From Trichodesmium erythraeum GBRTRLIN201 (lineage in GTDB: Bacteria; Cyanobacteriota; Cyanobacteriia; Cyanobacteriales; Microcoleaceae): a stretch of DNA of 64,000 bases. The stretch spans positions 28,349 through 92,348 of the forward strand of contig JAGGDU010000205.1 of assembly GCA_018457135.1 (NCBI GenBank). Reading direction: 5' to 3'. Position numbers and translations under genes: made by a program. Below, one piece after another: positions 1-8,719 of this stretch. The first letter of the stretch is position 1. Each line of letters begins with the position of its first letter. The notes under the pieces were generated by a model. It worked only from the letters and a program-made list of their open reading frames with translations. It did no database searches and had not been told where the DNA came from.

Positions 1-195
1 GTTGAGACAGCCAATTTCTTCGGAATCATCTGGATAGAGTTCGTCCAACTCTTCCTTGACTTCTGCTTCCATATTATTTATGGACTTTGGACTATCTATT
101 ACTGTTGATATTTCTGTAGAATTTGGCTTCGATAGAAGCCAATCAAAGAAATTTTTTTCAAAAATTTCCACCTGTTTGTTCGTTTCGTTATTCAT
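1..195 (-). CDS. patU: PatU N-terminal part (runs off the left edge)
   Basis: Only the first 65 codons are present, reading leftward from an ATG at 195-193 to the window edge with no stop. The peptide opens MNNETNKQVEIFEKNFFDWL and continues into an acidic stretch rich in E and D. The start overlaps the end of hetZ: ATG lies inside the GATGAATAA that finishes hetZ, an arrangement typical of translational coupling. In filamentous cyanobacteria hetZ is followed by patU (split into patU5 and patU3 in Anabaena), which acts with HetZ in cell-differentiation patterning. The identification rests mainly on this gene order and the short acidic N-terminus, because the conserved part of the protein lies outside the window. 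In a non-heterocystous organism its role is unclear. An internal ATG at 72 is possible but less likely. Confidence 0.66.
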   Translation of the reverse strand, partial: MNNETNKQVEIFEKNFFDWLLSKPNSTEISTVIDSPKSINNMEAEVKEELDELYPDDSEEIGCLN

Positions 196-1354
196 CACTT
201 GATGCCCCTGCTCCGGAACCTGAACGATTTCGTAATTCCCAGGCAAGTTCGAGTAATTTATACCACTTTTTCTTAACCTGGTTGATTTTACGACCTAAAG
301 TTTTCGCGATCACATCATCGGAAATACCTTGTTGTTTTAATTTTAGCAAATTTTTTTGCTCTGAATCAATTTTGTGATGCAAGGCTTCCCACTCCGTAGG
401 AGTTAAGCCTAAATTTTGTTCTAAATCTGCTTCTAACCATTGATGAACCAGTTCCCAACGATGTCCCATAGCAAATTTGAGCAAATGGTATTTAAAGCGT
501 TGCTGTAAATAATCCCTTTCTCGGGGAGTTAGACCTAAGATAGATTCTATTTCTCCAGTTGATAAATCTTGTAAACGCAATGCAAAGTAATCTGCACAGT
601 CTTTCTGTTCACGTTCCTCTAGATAGGCCATTAGTTCTTCAATCACAACCTGACGCAAAGAAGCAATATTATTACCTGGGTCTTGTGCAACCATTGCTTC
701 TCGAACTTCTTGGATAGATCTATCGTTCCAAGTCTTATCTGAGTCAGTAGTTGTTCCTTCTGCTGCTTGGTCAATATCTACAAATGTTTCCTTTGGTTGT
801 TGTTGGGAAAATGTTTGTGCCCGTAAAATAATCAATTGTTGACTACGACCACCAGATAAAGGTATACGTCTCTTTCCATAACGTTCGGTAAAGGCCATAT
901 ACTCTGCAAGTTCTAACAAAGTACGGGGACGATAAGTTGCTGGTAGTTCACTTTCTCGCCGAAAAGCATTCAAAGTTTCCAGGTAAAATTGTTGTAAAAA
1001 ATCTTCTATCAGATTTAATTTGGCCTGATAACTTGATTGTATTTGGGCAGGAGTGATATATCTATAAATAATAGCGCTGAAGGTGCTATGTAATTCTATT
1101 CTTCCTTCTTGAGAACGAAGCTGGTAGTAATGTATACATCGTTTCAAGCGATGTAGAGCTAAATTTTTAGCCCATTTACCCACTTCTCCCGAAGCTTGAA
1201 TTCTTTTACTTTCTGTGCAAATCCTATCTACTTCGTGTGTAATACGTTCTGCCACCTCTCGGCAATTTTGCCTTGACCCACGAGTAGACTGCTGAAATTC
1301 ATCTAGGAGTAGCTTTAAGATTTCTTCGCCAACTTGGCAGATTTCCCCCATCAT
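188..1354 (-). CDS. hetZ: HetZ, heterocyst differentiation-related protein
   Basis: A 388-residue soluble protein recognised as HetZ from long conserved stretches: QNCREVAERITHEVDRIC and ESKRIQASGEV near the N-terminus, YRPRTLLELAEYMAFTERYG in the middle, and DYFALRLQDLS followed by LGLTPRERDYLQQRFKYHLL towards the C-terminus. HetZ is known in Anabaena as an early regulator of heterocyst differentiation, working with HetR and PatU; a DNA-binding role has been proposed. Non-heterocystous filamentous species also carry it. Two adjacent ATG codons (1354 and 1351) could start translation. The N-terminus is shorter than I recall for Anabaena HetZ. It overlaps the downstream patU start by 8 bases and is divergent from a small conserved gene across 94 bases. 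I saw no HetR-type palindrome in that 94-base gap. Confidence 0.9.
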   Translation of the reverse strand: MMGEICQVGEEILKLLLDEFQQSTRGSRQNCREVAERITHEVDRICTESKRIQASGEVGKWAKNLALHRLKRCIHYYQLRSQEGRIELHSTFSAIIYRYITPAQIQSSYQAKLNLIEDFLQQFYLETLNAFRRESELPATYRPRTLLELAEYMAFTERYGKRRIPLSGGRSQQLIILRAQTFSQQQPKETFVDIDQAAEGTTTDSDKTWNDRSIQEVREAMVAQDPGNNIASLRQVVIEELMAYLEEREQKDCADYFALRLQDLSTGEIESILGLTPRERDYLQQRFKYHLLKFAMGHRWELVHQWLEADLEQNLGLTPTEWEALHHKIDSEQKNLLKLKQQGISDDVIAKTLGRKINQVKKKWYKLLELAWELRNRSGSGAGASSDE

Positions 1355-1448
1355 TGTATTAATAATTAACTACTAATAAACTTTATAAGTCATCACAAAT
1401 ACACCTAACTTTTTAGATAATTTATGAGAATATGAAAAACACTAAATT

Positions 1449-1928
1449 ATGTACTTAGAGCAACAAATACAAACACTTATTAAAAATGCACCCCAAGATG
1501 GTAATACACCACAAATTGTTGAGGCTATTACACCTGCTTTAAAACTGTTAGCTCAACAACTCCAGCACTTGCAATACTATATTTTGCAAACTTTGTCGCA
1601 AAATTGGGTTTTAACTACTTTAGGTCATCGCAGTAAATTGGATTTAGAAAAACGCGTTATTTATGCTTTTCCTACACTGAAAGATGCCTCATCATCTATT
1701 TCGGAAGATAATGTTGTAGCGACACCTATGCCAGTTATTCATATACTTTTTCAAATGATAGCAATTCAACCTTTAGACAGCCTTATTTTCTTTGAAAAAC
1801 CTGGTGATTTAACAGTAGCTACGGAAGTTAAAAGAGAGGATGTCCAGAAAATGATAAGTATATATCTCAGACAGTATCAGGCATCCTCTAGTTCCAATCC
1901 TAGTAAAATTCCTCCAGACATTGCTTAA
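1449..1928 (+). CDS. Conserved cyanobacterial protein, divergent from hetZ
   Basis: 159 residues, no signal peptide or membrane segment. The sequence reads as a compact soluble protein with an N-terminal helical region (LEQQIQTLIKNAPQDG, TPALKLLAQQLQHLQYYILQ), a central stretch LDLEKRVIYAFPTLKDA, a beta-rich segment PVIHILFQMIAIQPLDSLIF and a C-terminal tail ending in PPDIA. I recognise this as a widespread cyanobacterial protein of unknown function, but I cannot assign a named family or activity. It lies head-to-head with hetZ, 94 bases away, so the two may share a regulatory region. The ATG at 1449 is the only sensible start. Confidence 0.78.
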   Translation: MYLEQQIQTLIKNAPQDGNTPQIVEAITPALKLLAQQLQHLQYYILQTLSQNWVLTTLGHRSKLDLEKRVIYAFPTLKDASSSISEDNVVATPMPVIHILFQMIAIQPLDSLIFFEKPGDLTVATEVKREDVQKMISIYLRQYQASSSSNPSKIPPDIA

Positions 1929-2138
1929 GATATTGAAATATTTTCCCACTCTGGATTTTGTATTATTAAAAATTCAATTACCTCAAGCAAATATATAAAA
2001 ATTATAATTGGAAACGATAATTTAAAATCGGCTCAAAAAAACCCTAGTTAGTATCAATATAAATATTGTTTGTTAGCCATACACTAATTAATAGTATTCG
2101 TTCATTATTACTAACTAATTATTGGACAATAGTAAAAG

Positions 2139-3110
2139 CTAAGACAGGCGACTTAAAACATAGTCAGTAAGATTAATTAGAGCTTGACGAGAATCACAAT
2201 CTGGTAAAGATTGTAAATGTTCAACAGCCATTTTGGCATATTTAGTAGCCAACTCTTGAGACCTTTTAATACCTCGGCTATTTTTAATCAATTGAATAGC
2301 TTCTTCTAAATCGCTATCTTGGGCTAATTCTCTTTCCAGTAGTTTTTCTAATGCAGGCTTTTCTTCCAAAGCATATAATGTGGGTGCTGTCAAGTTGCCA
2401 CTTTTGAGGTCTGAACAAGCAGGTTTTCCCAGAGATTCTGTAGCACTGGTAAAGTCTAGTATATCGTCCACTATCTGGAATGCTAAACCTATATATCTTC
2501 CATAGTAGTACATATCTTGGACTATTTCTGGTGGGACATCACTAATAATAGCTGCAGCTTTAGAACTATTAGCAATTAGAGAAGATGTCTTGTAATAGCT
2601 CTTTTCTAGATAAGCTTCTATGGATAAATCAGTATTAAATCTATGTAGTCCTTGCTGAATTTCTCCTTCGGCAAGATCCATAATTACTTTTGAAAGAAGT
2701 TTCACAACTTCTAGATTATCCAGGTTGGCCAAGTACCAAGATGATTGAGCAAATAGAAAATCTCCAGCTAGTACCGCAATACGATTAGTAAATAAACTGT
2801 GAACGGTAGGGACGCCTCGACGGATTTCTGATTCGTCTACTATGTCATCGTGAACTAAGCTAGCAGTGTGGATCATTTCTGTAATTTCTGCTAAACGACG
2901 ATGTTTAGGAGTAATTTCTTGCGTTAGCATGGTAGTCCGTGAAATTAATAGGACAATAGCTGGTCTTATCCGCTTTCCCTTGACGCGGAATAGGTGTTCT
3001 GCCGCCGCGTACAATATAGGGTGACGGGCACCTACCAATTGTTTTAAGTTATTCGTTAGCAGTTGAAGGTCTGCTTCTACTGGAGAGAATAGGAGAGTGG
3101 AAGTGGTCAT
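2139..3110 (-). CDS. sds: All-trans polyprenyl (solanesyl) diphosphate synthase
   Basis: 323 residues, the usual length for a trans-prenyltransferase of the polyprenyl synthase family. The enzyme elongates farnesyl or geranylgeranyl diphosphate with isopentenyl diphosphate to make the long side chain used for plastoquinone. The first aspartate-rich motif is DDIVD at residues 88-92, followed by RRG; the second is DDILD at 215-219. The upstream GKRIRP motif (45-50) binds isopentenyl diphosphate. The closest family match is cyanobacterial solanesyl diphosphate synthase (Sds/PreA). It stands alone on the minus strand, with 210 bases to the preceding plus-strand gene and a 5.6 kb gene-poor region on its other side. 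No obvious damage. Confidence 0.92.
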   Translation of the reverse strand: MTTSTLLFSPVEADLQLLTNNLKQLVGARHPILYAAAEHLFRVKGKRIRPAIVLLISRTTMLTQEITPKHRRLAEITEMIHTASLVHDDIVDESEIRRGVPTVHSLFTNRIAVLAGDFLFAQSSWYLANLDNLEVVKLLSKVIMDLAEGEIQQGLHRFNTDLSIEAYLEKSYYKTSSLIANSSKAAAIISDVPPEIVQDMYYYGRYIGLAFQIVDDILDFTSATESLGKPACSDLKSGNLTAPTLYALEEKPALEKLLERELAQDSDLEEAIQLIKNSRGIKRSQELATKYAKMAVEHLQSLPDCDSRQALINLTDYVLSRLS

Positions 3111-3177
3111 GGATTAACCAATCAAGCTACAAGTTAACAAAATTTTACAAATTATATTCCTATTCTAAGCTAAGCAT

Positions 3178-3320
3178 CCTTGATATAGGAAAGTTAAAAA
3201 TCTTGATTCTAAAATAAAATATTTTCAAAAAAATAAGCCATATTATAAGTCAATGCCATTAGAAGTAGTAGATTGTATCTAATTATTAAGAAGTTATCAA
3301 AATACTCTGTACAAATAGCA
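3178..3320. repeat. Diverged dispersed repeat, copy 1 (partner 5259-5530)
   Basis: Two segments of this gene desert share a common order of words: GATATAGGAAAGTT..AAATCTTGAT, then GTAGTA.ATTGTATCTAA.T.TTAAG, then CT.TACAAATAGCA.TAA.TGTG. The second copy (5259-5530) carries an insertion of roughly 130 bases between the first and second words. The similarity suggests a degraded mobile element or an old duplication. No coding content or clear terminal inverted repeat was identified. Confidence 0.5.
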
Positions 3321-4309
3321 CTAATTGTGTTGGGTTAATATTAGTCCTCTTTCCGGGAATGGCGTTAAAAATTAACCAGTTTTTAGTTGCAAAGGTTAGT
3401 AATATTATTTTTTTCTGACCTCCCTTTGGATCAAAGCTTTTTGAGTGGCTCAATAAGTATATTAATTTATACAATTAAACATTAATGCAGGATGGTAGAA
3501 ATAACTAATCAGTAACAAAATCTTTAAAGGTTGACCCATCAAGACTTTTAACTTTTTACTAACCGTTTCTCTAGTTCTCAAATCTAAAATTTAATAAATT
3601 ATCTCAAATTTAGTATAAGAAAAAAGTTCAGATATGTAAGCAAAAATTTATCAATACAAAACAACTGATTTTAAATATAAACAACGAGTTTATTAGGATT
3701 TGAGTGAGTAAATTGGGAATTTTTAGCTAACTTCATTAGACATTTCCAAAAATTGGCAAAGTCTTTCTGTCGATTTATTTGAGTTTCGTGATAATTTTCC
3801 AACTTTTTTAAATCATTGTACCCTATTATACAGCGGTTTTTATCTGAATAAACTATTTTTCTAAAAATTTATGCTACGATTTTAGTAATTTGAGCGATCG
3901 CTTCTTATATAATTCAATATAATTGTTCCTGAAGAAAGAGCTTGATGAAGGCAGAGAAACTCTTTGAATTTTGACTAACATAGTTTAGTTCGATGGATCA
4001 AAAATCAGGTGAGTACCCAGGGTGTGAACATTAACTTGGCTCCTGTTAAAGAAATTAACCCTTGAATTATAGAACCTTTGTATAAACTTAAATTATCTAT
4101 TAGTACCATTACCCTGGGCCTAAGTAGAGTTACTAAAATCTACTTTATATATGCTTCAAATACATTTTTATTTGTACTACCAATTACTGTCATTTATTTA
4201 TAGGGGTATTGCTAACTAGTCTCTCTTCTATCTTCCCTCGATCATAAAGACCAGTGATTCGTTCTTAACTCCTAATTCGTCAACAAAAACCAAATTATTT
4301 ATATCTACA

Positions 4310-4700
4310 TAAATCTAGCCAGCTATTTTCGATACACAAGTGCATTGCATGTTTAATATCTTCTTTGTGTTGGTCAACAAGCATAAAGACTTTTTTTCTA
4401 CTTATATTGACTTTTTTTGATTCGATACATCGTTGATACACTCACTTTCACTCTAGTTCTAATTTATAAAGATTCACATAATTTACAAAGTAAAATATAA
4501 GGTTTTTGTTCGATTTGCTGCTGAATTAAAGAATTAACATGGCCATCCATTTGAATCTTTGGTATTTCTCTATGTTGCTTTGGATTCACAGTTCAATTGG
4601 GTTATATAATGCCGTAATAAATCAAAGACAAAAGCCAAACTAACTTGAAATCTTTGCACTATGTGACGTTGAGAACCTTCTTAATTTTGAATTTGCTCAT
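4310..4700 (-). pseudogene. IS630-family transposase relic (N-terminal half)
   Basis: The reverse strand, with frame changes, gives the N-terminal helix-turn-helix region of an IS630-type transposase: GSQRHIVQRFQVSLAFVFDL, then VNSLIQQQIEQKPYILLCKL, then VKVSVSTMYRI. These match the family order of HTH, a 'LAELCE'-like segment, and 'VSxSTMxRxL'. At least three frameshifts or stops separate the pieces and the catalytic DDE half is missing. It is a dead remnant and terminal inverted repeats are not discernible. Confidence 0.68.
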
Positions 4701-4854
4701 ATCACACGAATATAGATGGGAGAATGAGTATGTTTTGGCCATTTTTTTTGTTCGGTGATCGCTCTAGATAGCTATTTTTTCTTTAATTACCAGAACTTAC
4801 ACAAAGACACTATGTATATTGCATGATCAAAAAGGCACAATATTTAAACTCTGT

Positions 4855-4889
4855 TTTGGGCGATCGCTCTTCCATTCCGATCGCCCAAA
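4855..4889. repeat. Perfect 12-bp inverted repeat with HIP1-like core
   Basis: Arms TTTGGGCGATCG (4855-4866) and CGATCGCCCAAA (4878-4889) are exact reverse complements around an 11-base loop. The left arm runs into a GCGATCGC (HIP1) site. It is a very stable hairpin in an otherwise AT-rich desert. It lacks a T-run, so it is more likely a HIP1-associated repeat than a terminator, although a structured RNA is possible. Confidence 0.75.
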
Positions 4890-5258
4890 TATTAATAAAA
4901 AACTCCAGTTAAGTCCATAAGCAAAGTTAATTAAATATTCTGTTTTGTGTTTGATCAAGAGCCAGTATTTTTATGATCTTTTAAAGTCAGCTTTTTCAGT
5001 ATTCAGTTCTATCCTAATTTAATCCATTTTATCTTTTTCCAAAAAGTTAATTATCATTTAAGAAATAATTAAATTAGAATTTTTTAAGAATTAATTTTAC
5101 ACTTTCTTCTGGTTGTGTTGCACAGCGGATCCCCATGGTGAAAAATGACAGTTGAGTACTCTACATATAGCCTAATTGCTTAAGTCCTGATGATTTTTTT
5201 GTTGAGTATGATGTATAGCCATACTTGAGAAAATTGGTATCAACTAACTATCTTTAGA

Positions 5259-5530
5259 TATAGGAAAGTTGGAAATCTTGATGGTCACATGAAATTGTTT
5301 TTTAAAAAACAAACAAATAAGACTTGCTCATTCTATAAGGAAACACGGTTTATTGTCTTGATTATTTTATTGTTTTATTCGTTCTCATCTGAATTTAGAT
5401 CAACTCAGTTTTTACTTAAGCGGTAACAAAAATATAGGTTGATGTTAGTATTATTAGTAGTAAATTGTATCTAACTGTTAAGCTAATCTCAAAATAATCT
5501 ATACAAATAGCATTAACTGTGCTATAATTT
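5259..5530. repeat. Diverged dispersed repeat, copy 2 (partner 3178-3320)
   Basis: This copy has the same three words in the same order as 3178-3320, but with a longer middle section. It begins TAGATATAGGAAAGTTGGAA and ends around ATCTATACAAATAGCATTAA. No open frame is visible. It is probably part of the same decayed element family. Confidence 0.5.
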
Positions 5531-6706
5531 TAATTAATCCAAAATAGCAATTTCATTTGATTCACGTCAAAAACTTAGTTGCTTTTAGGTAAAAGATATG
5601 TGTGGAAGAGGCAACAGGAAAGAAGGTTTGCCTCATGTTCTTACAGTTAATAAATAACTTACTCTTATTTGATATATCATTTGAAAATGTTATAGCTTTA
5701 ATAAATCAAGATAGAAAAAAGATACTGATTGAACCTTGAATTAAAAAAAAGTAAATAGGTTTTTCAGTCTCTAATAGTGAGAACTTAGTCATTATTGTGA
5801 AAAGTATTTAAGAACCTCTGAAATGAATACATAGAATTTAGGAATGATAATGATTTTGTTAAAATTTGATGTTTAATCGTATGAATCAGCTATTAAGTTG
5901 TATGATTATAAGTAAATCAGTTAAATACTGCATGATATGAACGAGATATATATGCAGACAACTTAAATTATTAACCATTTGAATTGGCTATTTTAACAAC
6001 AACTAGTTCAAGTTAAAGTTTTGTACAGTAATAATTTTGCAGTTTTGGTAAAATTTACAATACGATACGTCGTTTAAATTATTAACAACTTAATAGCAGA
6101 AGTAGATTTAAATTACCTTCCCAAGCACTGAGAATATTCAGTATGAAAACTTTTGATCAGGCTAGTATATTTAGATTAATATCTAATCAAAACCAGGAAG
6201 ATATTTGCTATTAACAACTATTAAATTAATATTGATTAATAGCTTTGAATCATAAATCTATCTAAAAAAAAATACTTAATTTTGCAGGTATTTTTTATCA
6301 AATCAAGTAATATTTATTAGGGCAAAATCTAGTAATCCAGGGCGACATTTATTTAAATGCCTCCATCTTTAATAATATTTTTTTTAGTAGTAATAGGTAA
6401 TTGCTGATAGCTTAATATATCAATTACAGAGACTACTCAAGTAGAGTATAACTCAACAAAACTTCAAAAAATACATAACATTGTAGAAATAAATAAAAAA
6501 AAATCTACAAGCTTTAACTGATATTTAGCAACAAAACATGTAAGTAAAACATAAGAGTTAAAAAAATTATCAACAAATTTATTTGACTCTAAAAATTAAG
6601 TAAAAATAACTTCTGTATTTAGAATTAATTTAATTAATATCTAACATAAGTTATATTAGTTACTTCTTTATTTAAAGCAAAACGCTCCTCACAATTTGGT
6701 AAAACT

Positions 6707-6829
6707 ATGAACTACAATCATACTCCTGTAATAATTCCTATTCTGGCAACTGGTTATATATTTACCGTGTATTTACTTTTAGTATTAGCTCAACGAGCTG
6801 AAAAAATTACAAGAAATAAAACTTGGTAA
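6707..6829 (+). CDS. Possible 40-residue single-pass membrane peptide
   Basis: An ATG at 6707 opens a 40-codon frame ending TAA. The peptide starts MNYNHTPVIIPILATGYIFT, continues with a hydrophobic stretch VYLLLVLA, and ends with a basic tail QRAEKITRNKTW. This layout (short polar N-terminus, one membrane helix, charged C-terminus) is what small photosystem, cytochrome or NDH subunits look like, but I cannot match it to a named subunit. There is no convincing ribosome-binding site immediately upstream. It stands alone in a gene-poor region. It may be a genuine small protein missed by length filters, or chance. Confidence 0.35.
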   Translation: MNYNHTPVIIPILATGYIFTVYLLLVLAQRAEKITRNKTW

Positions 6830-6978
6830 GAAGATATTGTCAATTCCCATACTAATTTGCATTATATAACACAGCAGATATTGATAGATATGTATTAATA
6901 AATTATCAACTTATCTGCTTTAAAATTGTATGGCTAAATATAGCTAACCTTAAAAATGAATATCAATAATTAATCATA

Positions 6979-7021
6979 TCGACTTTTTTTGATGATATCT
7001 TTTTTTTTGATGATATCTTTG
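6979..7021 (+). repeat. Two tandem copies of TTTTTTTGATGATATCTTT
   Basis: The unit TTTTTTTGATGATATCTTT appears twice back-to-back with small length differences in the T-run. It is a short local duplication with no associated gene. Confidence 0.7.
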
Positions 7022-7470
7022 TAGTTGAATTAATCGTTCAATAACTAATCTTTTTTGTATTTATACTGTGATCATAGCACGACCTTTATTTTTTAGATAT
7101 CTATTCCATAGAATAATTCATTACCCTTAATTTAAAAATTAATAAAACAAAATGTTTAATTATATAGTTATACATTTATATAATTGATTTAAACATTCCA
7201 TTAGCAATATTCTCTTTCACTGAATAGCAGACCAATTCAATATATAATGAAAAAAAGACATTCCTTAGATATTGTAAATAAGGAATAATTAATAATAATA
7301 ATAATAAATAAGTGCTTTATCATACCATAAAAAATATATAGAAAGTCAATGAAAATTCAATTAACTAATAATGTTAACTACCTAAACAAAATTAACTGTA
7401 TATTCAGTTTCAAAATTGGTAATAATTTTTTTCACAGCTTCCAGGAGATTAGAGTAGATATAATAAGCCT

Positions 7471-7755
7471 TAGTTTCTAACCATTAATATTTATAAAATT
7501 CTAAAAAAATTTCTATTATATTTAAGTGGTGCAAGGAAGTCTGTACAAAAAGAGGCTTTAAGCAAGGCAATAAGTATACTTCCTGACTACAAAAAAGAAG
7601 GTAGTGCAGAGCACGAGGTCTGGGATGAGTTAGTTAGTTGTCCCACTCCAGGGTGTGCCGCTCATCCTATCCTTTTTACCGCTGTATTGTCTTTACGAGT
7701 ATAGATCTAAATCCAATTGAAGTAAGCGTGAGCCAACCTAAACGTTAGCTGCATG
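7471..7755 (+). pseudogene. Frameshifted reading frame of unknown family
   Basis: A frame without a start codon runs from about 7471 to a TAG near 7704 and reads SVQKEALSKAISILPDYKKE, GSAEHEVWDELVSCPTPGCA, AHPILFTAVLSLRV. Moving to another frame at the end extends it with SIDLNPIEVSVSQPKR. The amino-acid mix looks protein-like and the stretch is less AT-rich than its surroundings. I do not recognise the family. It may be the C-terminal remnant of a chromosomal gene or of a mobile element; chance is not excluded. Confidence 0.3.
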
Positions 7756-8094
7756 ACAATTTGTCAGTTCGCTCTTTATGCTGGGTTTGGTATTGACCAA
7801 TGATGTACTTTAATTCTGGGGGGTATGAACGAGTCTTACCCTATCCAATTACCTGTATCCCATTGTTTACAGCTAGTTTTTCCTTATGTATTGAAATGAA
7901 AATTAATTTTAATAAACTAGTCAATATATTTATTTATTCACTTCACTTAAAATTAATCCGCTGGATGAAGCTTGAAGCATGACTATCAAACAGTTATCTT
8001 CTGCCAATTTATTCATGTGACAATGTTTTTGTTTTTTTGAACAAATGACTACAATTCATTACTGGTAACCTGTGAGGTTTTAAGATTTTTTACA

Positions 8095-8376
8095 TGGCCA
8101 GTCTTGACATTTGTCTTTTTTTAGAGCGCGCCTTGACTAAACTGACTGCTGTATTATAAACCAGATTCACTTTTCGACGAATTCCTCTTAAACTACTACC
8201 TTCAACATGAGCCTCTAAAACCATGGGATTTTCTCATGACCAATTTTTCGCCGATAATAGAGAGTGTTAAAGTATCGGTGAAAGTTTGTAGACATTCAGG
8301 ACAATAATATCGTTGAGAAAATTACTAGTCTTTCCATGTTTATAAGTTTTCTGATGGCAACACAGAAGGCAATTCT
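8095..8376 (-). pseudogene. IS1-like (InsA/InsB-type) transposase relic
   Basis: The reverse strand gives pieces of an IS1-type zinc-finger and helix-turn-helix protein in shifted frames: CLLCCHQKTYKHGKTSNFLN, YCPECLQTFTDTLTLYYRRK, and VLEAHVEGSSLRGIRRKVNL. The CxxC pairs followed by a '(A)LE.(Y)VEG.SLR.I' helix are the usual N-terminal layout. Several frameshifts make it non-functional, and the catalytic part is absent. It lies about 340 bases upstream of the transglutaminase-like gene. Confidence 0.58.
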
Positions 8377-8719
8377 AGAATAATTAAGAGTATTTAGGGA
8401 TAATAATAATCTTATCATTCTCACAATTTCTTGATGCATTACCAAAAATAATTTTAGGCGATTATAAACTTTGTATTATCAAGCTAAGGCTAGTTGAAAA
8501 TTATACTATTTTCTTCTATATTCTAGCTATAGGTTAAATGGATAAAATCACTATCTACTAATTGATTTAGCTAGTTTATTATTGGCTAAAATTCGGGTTT
8601 CATAGAGATTTACTAGAGTTAAATTATCAGTTTTCTAGTATATTAGACTCTTATTTTTTAGTAATAGTGAATGATCTTAATCAAAAACTAATATTCCCTC
8701 AGTTTCTACCAATAAAATT

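Larger units (their letters stand above)
3111..8719. other. 5.6 kb gene-poor region with transposon relics
   Basis: No intact protein gene of normal size is visible. The region is very AT-rich with stops in all frames. It holds an IS630-like relic, a perfect 12-bp HIP1-containing hairpin, a possible 40-residue peptide, two similar segments (about 3178-3320 and 5259-5530), short tandem repeats at 6979-7021, a trinucleotide run near 7290, a frameshifted reading frame near 7471-7755 and an IS1-like relic near 8095-8376. Short open frames at 3286-3474 (minus) and 7800-7982 (plus) have no coding character that I can support. Confidence 0.6.

Noticed and set aside
3286..3474. 62-codon minus-strand open frame
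   Set aside because: It overlaps the repeated segment of the desert, and the diverged repeat partner at 5259-5530 does not keep the frame open.
7800..7982. 60-codon open frame in the gene desert
   Set aside because: No start context, no conserved pattern, and length expected by chance in AT-rich DNA.
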